A DNA stretch of 64,000 nt, taken from Syntrophales bacterium (GTDB lineage: Bacteria; Desulfobacterota; Syntrophia; Syntrophales; UBA5619). The position numbers and the translations under genes were made by a program. The notes beneath the pieces are model-generated. The model was not told the origin of the DNA. It saw nothing but the letters and a program-made list of their open reading frames with translations, and did not search any database. This document shows positions 59,781 through 64,000 of the stretch, one piece after another. The DNA is taken from the NCBI GenBank assembly GCA_023229765.1, contig JALNYO010000012.1, forward strand, positions 28,501-92,500, read 5' to 3'. Within the stretch, counting starts at the first letter, position 1, and the number at the start of each line of letters is the position of its first letter.

Positions 59781-60272
59781 TCATTCATGGAATCTTTCAA
59801 AGAGCTGCTCGGTTACCTTGGTTCCCCATTGCTCGCCCTCTTTTTGAAAAACGAGACGAAAACCGGTTGCTTCGTATAGATGACGAGCTGAGGAGAGACC
59901 TTGAAAAGTCCAGAGGTAAATCTTGCGGTAGCCTTTGCCATCGCAAAAAGCGACAGCTTCGTTTAAAAGGCGCCTGCCCCATCCCTGCCTCTGCAATTGG
60001 GGATCAATAATGAACCAGCGCAGGTGCGCGCCTTCGCTTTCGTCCGCTTTTATCCCATCTATAGCGATTGCCCCCGCTATTCCCTCCCCCTTCTCGATCG
60101 TCCATAGTCCGTCCCGCCCTTCTTCAAAACGATTCATGAATTGGGAAAGTTCGGTAGCGACCTTTGTCTCGAAAAAGAGGCCGAATCCCCAGTGAAGATG
60201 ATAATACGCGCCATGCATTTCGACGATTCTCCCGATTGCCCCCGGATAATAGCCGGCAATGATTTCCCCCAT
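59781..60272 (-). CDS. GNAT family N-acetyltransferase
   Basis: A 163-residue GNAT protein. HLRWFIIDPQLQRQGWGRRL and NEAVAFCDGKGYRKIYLW hold the acetyl-CoA-binding RxxGxG motif (QRQGWG), and HLYEATGFRLVFQKEG is the C-terminal motif. It transfers an acetyl group from acetyl-CoA to an unknown amine. The layout resembles the acetyltransferase half of MarR-GNAT fusions, but no MarR domain is present. It is divergent from nothing nearby and probably transcribed alone. Confidence 0.88.
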   Translation of the reverse strand: MGEIIAGYYPGAIGRIVEMHGAYYHLHWGFGLFFETKVATELSQFMNRFEEGRDGLWTIEKGEGIAGAIAIDGIKADESEGAHLRWFIIDPQLQRQGWGRRLLNEAVAFCDGKGYRKIYLWTFQGLSSARHLYEATGFRLVFQKEGEQWGTKVTEQLFERFHE

Positions 60273-60319
60273 ATCACCTCTCCTGCGTTATTTTTTCATC
60301 GGCATTTTTGCATAAAAAA

Positions 60320-61303
60320 TCAGGCATCGAGGACTCCCGTTGCACTCCAGTCAAAAGGGTTTTCGTTGCTGAAATCGGGGTTCAGCGCCCTGTCGTCAAC
60401 ATCCTGGGTGTAGATTTCTTCAAAACCCATATCCAGGGCGGCGTTTACGACTTGTTCATACTCCTTCTTCGTTATCCGCCGACGCAAAAGCGGGTGTGTC
60501 GTGTCTGCGGATAAGCGGCGCTCCGTGTTAATAATGGGTGTATATTGCGACATGATGCTAAGCGGGAGGAGGGGCGATACGGACCTTATCAGCCTTAACG
60601 CTTCAAGGCTGTTTTCAACGCATCCAGGCAGGATAAGGTGACGGACGATGATCCCCCCGGCGGCCACTCCGTCTTTATCAAGGGACAGGGCATCGCCAAC
60701 CTGCCGCACCATCTCTTTGAGAGAGGCAAACGCCTGTTTGGGATAGTCGCCAACCCCGGACAGTTTTTTTGCCGTCTCGGCGCTGCCGTACTTGAAATCG
60801 GGGAGATAGATTTCCACCTGTCCGTCGAGGAGGGCGATGCTCTCTTTTCTTTCATAACCGCCGCAGTTGAAGACGACCGGCAGCGAAAGCCCCTTTTTTC
60901 TGGCAAGAAAAAGCGCTTCCATTATTCCCGGCAGGTGGGGAGTAGGGGTTACCGGTTCTATATTGTGACACCCGGCATTTTGTAATTCAAGCATGATATC
61001 AACGAGTTCATCTACGGAAACCGACTGTCCGGCGGGGGTGTGGCTGATCTGGTAATTCTGGCAGTAACTGCATCTCAGGTTGCAGGAGGAAAAAAAGATA
61101 GTTCCCGCGCCCCTGGCCCCGGAAAGGGGGGGTTCCTCGCCGTGGTGAGGCAAATGGGCGCTTATAAGCATCTTGCTGGCAAGGTGGCAGAAGCCTCTTT
61201 CTCCGGAATTCCTGTTTACATGGCACATCCGTGGGCAGAGTTCGCAATCGGAGAGGATGCTCTTCAGTGTTTCAATATTCTTCTCAATACCGGGATAATT
61301 CAT
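60320..61303 (-). CDS. Radical SAM protein, PflX-like
   Basis: A 327-residue radical SAM enzyme. CNLRCSYCQN holds the CX3CX2C cluster motif. An N-terminal cysteine set CELCPRMCHVNRNSGERGFC is typical of the PflX group, related to pyruvate formate-lyase activases. LPDFKYGSAETAKKLSGVGD and RHLILPGCVENSLEALRL are also family-like. The substrate is unknown. It is 1.3 kb from the Memo-AMMECR1 fusion and could fill the radical SAM role there, although the classical AmmeMemoRadiSam enzyme has a different N-terminus. Confidence 0.87.
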   Translation of the reverse strand: MNYPGIEKNIETLKSILSDCELCPRMCHVNRNSGERGFCHLASKMLISAHLPHHGEEPPLSGARGAGTIFFSSCNLRCSYCQNYQISHTPAGQSVSVDELVDIMLELQNAGCHNIEPVTPTPHLPGIMEALFLARKKGLSLPVVFNCGGYERKESIALLDGQVEIYLPDFKYGSAETAKKLSGVGDYPKQAFASLKEMVRQVGDALSLDKDGVAAGGIIVRHLILPGCVENSLEALRLIRSVSPLLPLSIMSQYTPIINTERRLSADTTHPLLRRRITKKEYEQVVNAALDMGFEEIYTQDVDDRALNPDFSNENPFDWSATGVLDA

Positions 61304-61366
61304 TCTTTAACAATCATGATTCATTTAGATATTTTTTGGCAAATAAACAGTTTATTAAGGGTCTTA

Positions 61367-62437
61367 TCAGAGTATTTCAACTATGTCCCGCAGCCTGTTG
61401 CTTGCTATCAACTCCAAAAACTCTTCGCCAAGGGGCGCCGCGAGCGCCACCGTCTTTTTCCAGTTGGCGATTCTCGTTTGGGGGTCGTCAATGAATGTAG
61501 CGAAATCATTGCGATCGGGTATCCTGCCGTTGGGGAGTTTTTGGATAAAGCTTTCCGCTGGACAAACCATCAGCACGTGGTCGAGAAAAGCAGCCGGCGG
61601 GCGTCTTTTTTTAAAAACCTTGTCCATCCAGCCGGGAATGATTCTTTCCTGGTGATGGAAAAACAGCGTCAGCCCGCCATTTTTAGTGCGGTAATCCTGG
61701 TTTATATTATAATCCAGCAGACCGCCGTCGCGGTAAACGCCGTCAGGAGCGCCGAAGATGTCCCGGACGCCGGCGACGACAAGGGGGATGGCGCCGGATG
61801 CAATGACGGCGGATTTGAAATTTACCTCGTTTAACGGTGAAAAACGGCCTTTAAATCCCTTTCGTAAGCAGAAATCCGGCGGTCGGGCGCCGTAATAAAA
61901 GACAACTCTTTCGGCAAACCAATGCAGCAGCGGCGGGCTTACGGCGTTGGCCAGGAATATTGAGAGAAAACCTAATTTTTGTAACAAAACATTGTCAGAG
62001 GCGGCGAGATTCTTCATCCTCGTTGTCAGGATCGCAAGCCGGTATCGTTTATTGGAGAGGGCGAAAGGAAGGCCGTCATCCTCAATATAACTGTTAACGA
62101 TTGCTGTCAGTGACCGAAGGATTGTCCGGGGTGTGTCTTTTCTGTTGTAGATTGCAGTTATATATGCCTCCATAAGCATGGCATAGCTCTTCTCTGCTTC
62201 CGGCTGCGGCCATGCTGCGAAGCGCCAAGCCCCGGCAGAGGCGCCCACCAGCCAGACCGGGTTTTTGCGGCCAAGTGATTGTTCCCTGAGCAAGGTAAGA
62301 TCGAAGCCGCTTGTGACCAGCCAGCGGGGGCCTCCCGCCGGGCCGAAATAGGTTGCTATATGGTCCAGATTGAAGCCGCCGCTGCAAATAATCTCGTATG
62401 CCTGTTTGCCTGCCTTAACTCGGATATTTCCGCTCAT
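61367..62437 (-). CDS. Patatin-like phospholipase
   Basis: A 356-residue patatin-like protein. The serine nucleophile motif is GASAGAWRFAA (G-x-S-x-G) near residue 68, preceded by a glycine-rich segment (ICSGGFNLDHIATYFGPAGG). The dyad Asp is in VYRDGGLLDYNIN (DGG) near 235. Members hydrolyse lipid acyl esters. It is divergently transcribed from proA. Confidence 0.82.
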   Translation of the reverse strand: MSGNIRVKAGKQAYEIICSGGFNLDHIATYFGPAGGPRWLVTSGFDLTLLREQSLGRKNPVWLVGASAGAWRFAAWPQPEAEKSYAMLMEAYITAIYNRKDTPRTILRSLTAIVNSYIEDDGLPFALSNKRYRLAILTTRMKNLAASDNVLLQKLGFLSIFLANAVSPPLLHWFAERVVFYYGARPPDFCLRKGFKGRFSPLNEVNFKSAVIASGAIPLVVAGVRDIFGAPDGVYRDGGLLDYNINQDYRTKNGGLTLFFHHQERIIPGWMDKVFKKRRPPAAFLDHVLMVCPAESFIQKLPNGRIPDRNDFATFIDDPQTRIANWKKTVALAAPLGEEFLELIASNRLRDIVEIL

Positions 62438-62760
62438 TGTTCTTGCATCCTGCCAATTTTACTGTGTCTGTTAAATTATCACAGACGTTTGCCGCTAATT
62501 GCAAAATTGTAAATAAACTTGACACCATTAGCGACGTCTTGTAAATTATCTTCGCTCTTTCATTGCAAACAGATTCTTTTATATGATGGCAACATTCATT
62601 GTCAACGTCAATATGGAGAGTTTTGCGCTGGTTTTTGCTGATACAGTGTTTTGCCGGGTGAGAAAAGCGCAGCTTTACGTCAATAGAGAGACATGATTGT
62701 TTTTGTCAGAAATGATTCGGTATCTATAAGAAGGTATATCCTTGGTTTTTGAGGTGAATA
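62438..62760. other. Divergent intergenic region between patatin and proA
   Basis: No gene is seen. It holds the candidate proA promoter and AT-rich sequence; GAGGTGAAT just before the proA ATG is its ribosome site. Confidence 0.5.
62519..62547 (+). promoter_or_regulatory. Possible sigma-70 promoter for proA
   Basis: TTGACA at 62519-62524 and TAAATT at 62542-62547 are separated by 17 bases. The -35 is perfect, the -10 matches four of six. The leader to the proA start would be about 205 bases. Confidence 0.4.
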
Positions 62761-64000
62761 ATGTCGGAAATAAGCTTAAAGATGGAGAATATAGGGCGTC
62801 AGGCTAAAGAGGCTGCAATCTTTCTTGCCAAGACTTCGACTGATGTAAAAAATGGGGCGCTTGAGGCAATGGCGGAGGCCATCTTGCAAAATGCCGATTT
62901 TCTGAAAAGAGAAAACGAGAAGGACCTTTCTTATTCGCGAAGCATTGGCCTTTCATCTGCAATGTTGGAGCGGTTGACGCTCTCTGACGCTTCTCTGGAG
63001 GGAATCGCCAAGGGACTTCGGGAGGTTGCCGCTCTGCCGGATCCGGTAGGAAAAATCACTTCAATGTGGCGGCGGCCGAACGGACTGCTTGTCGGTAAAA
63101 TGCGGATACCCCTGGGTGTCGTCGGAATGATATATGAATCACGCCCGAATGTTACCGTGGATGCGGCCGCCCTTTGCCTGAAGTCGGGGAATGCCGTTAT
63201 CCTGCGCGGGGGATCCGAGGCGATAAACTCCAACTTGGCTCTATCAAAGATCGTTGCCGAAGCTCTTCAGAAATTCTCACTTCCGGAGCGCGCCGTCCAG
63301 GTTGTGCCGATGACTGACCGGGAGGCGGTTTATGAAATGCTGCAGCTTGAGGAATTCATTGATGTGATCATCCCCCGAGGGGGGGAGGAGCTGATCCGCG
63401 CGGTGGTGAGGGATTCAAAAATTCCCGTGATCAAGCACTACAAGGGTGTCTGCCACGTCTATGTTGACGAAGACGCCGATATGGACATGGCAATCGGGAT
63501 CATAATCAATGCCAAGGCTCAGAGGCCTGGGGTTTGCAATGCGCTGGAGACTCTGCTTGTCCATGAAAAAATTGCGCGCATATTTCTGCCGCTTGCAGCC
63601 ATCAAGCTTCGGGAAGCAGGCGTAACTTTAAGAGGTTGCGAAAAAACAAGGGAAATCCTGCCGGAGGCGGAGCCGGTTACGGATGATGACTGGAGCAGGG
63701 AATACCTCGATCTGATTCTGGCTATTCGGGTAGTGGGAGATATTGACGTCGCGATCGCCCATATCGAGAAGTACGGTTCGCTCCACACCGAGGCTATAGT
63801 AACCGAGAACTACGGTCGTGCGCAGCGCTTTATCCAGGAGGTCAATTCCTCTGCGGTGCTGGTCAATGCCTCAACGCGCTTCAACGATGGCTTCGAGCTG
63901 GGGTTGGGAGCGGAAATCGGCATCAGCACGACCAAACTCCACGCGTTTGGACCGATGGGGCTCGAAGAGCTGACTACGACAAAATTCATTATTTATGGAA
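62761..64000 (+). CDS. proA: Gamma-glutamyl phosphate reductase (3' end cut by window)
   Basis: An open frame of 413 codons to the window end; only the last few residues are missing (family about 417). It reduces gamma-glutamyl phosphate to the semialdehyde with NADPH in proline synthesis. [20 protein letters not shown] and [20 protein letters not shown] are typical, the catalytic Cys is in [15 protein letters not shown], and [20 protein letters not shown] plus [18 protein letters not shown] are near the end. GAGGTG precedes the ATG. No proB is visible in the window. Confidence 0.95.
   Translation, partial: MSEISLKMENIGRQAKEAAIFLAKTSTDVKNGALEAMAEAILQNADFLKRENEKDLSYSRSIGLSSAMLERLTLSDASLEGIAKGLREVAALPDPVGKITSMWRRPNGLLVGKMRIPLGVVGMIYESRPNVTVDAAALCLKSGNAVILRGGSEAINSNLALSKIVAEALQKFSLPERAVQVVPMTDREAVYEMLQLEEFIDVIIPRGGEELIRAVVRDSKIPVIKHYKGVCHVYVDEDADMDMAIGIIINAKAQRPGVCNALETLLVHEKIARIFLPLAAIKLREAGVTLRGCEKTREILPEAEPVTDDDWSREYLDLILAIRVVGDIDVAIAHIEKYGSLHTEAIVTENYGRAQRFIQEVNSSAVLVNASTRFNDGFELGLGAEIGISTTKLHAFGPMGLEELTTTKFIIYG

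Overview
The window looks like a chromosomal segment of a strictly anaerobic, probably syntrophic or sulfate-reducing member of the Desulfobacterota (Syntrophales-like). This is inferred from gene content: many acyl-CoA dehydrogenases, CoA ligases and CoA transferases, a glutaryl-CoA dehydrogenase that looks non-decarboxylating, a Na+-pumping glutaconyl-CoA decarboxylase, a 4-hydroxybutyryl-CoA dehydratase and LUD/CCG lactate-type proteins. No rRNA or tRNA gene was seen.

Region 1 (1-3650, minus strand) is an integron-type cassette array without a visible integrase. Four attC-like sites separate small cassettes: mazEF, hicBA, a DUF2442/DUF4160 pair, brnTA and a lipoprotein. A fifth, degenerate attC-like hairpin follows mazF. 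Beyond it lies a small [2Fe-2S] protein whose apparent stop is probably a selenocysteine UGA. The window begins inside the 3' end of a group II intron.

Region 2 (3900-26900, plus strand) is an accessory carboxylic-acid catabolic region. It holds a PAS-LuxR regulator, two AMP-forming acyl-CoA ligases, a nitronate monooxygenase-like protein, a TRAP transporter with tandem duplicated binding proteins and a fragment of a third, two family III CoA transferases, an FMN/Fe-S flavoprotein, a MaoC hydratase, an acyl-CoA dehydrogenase, a citrate-synthase-fold protein with an altered active site, a fused family I CoA transferase, two SDRs and an AbfD-like dehydratase. Decayed gene pieces lie between them.

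Region 3 (27100-44820, plus strand) is a beta-oxidation and glutaryl-CoA region. Two related sets (acyl-CoA dehydrogenase, thiolase, enoyl-CoA hydratase, 3-hydroxyacyl-CoA dehydrogenase) are separated by IS1595- and DUF4338-type debris, which has replaced the N-terminus of the second dehydrogenase. It ends with glutaryl-CoA dehydrogenase and glutaconyl-CoA decarboxylase alpha, small delta-like and beta subunits. Together these would take glutaryl-CoA through crotonyl-CoA to acetyl-CoA and conserve decarboxylation energy as a Na+ gradient.

Region 4 (44840-64000) is housekeeping-like. It has lutC and a lutB-lutA fusion (minus), a cobalamin uptake locus with two cobalamin riboswitches (plus), larB-larC, a membrane spermidine-synthase-like protein, a Memo-AMMECR1 fusion, a cold-shock gene with promoter and terminator, a GNAT acetyltransferase, a radical SAM protein and a patatin (all minus), then proA (plus), cut by the window end. 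All identifications are from reading motifs and recalled families; no search was run.
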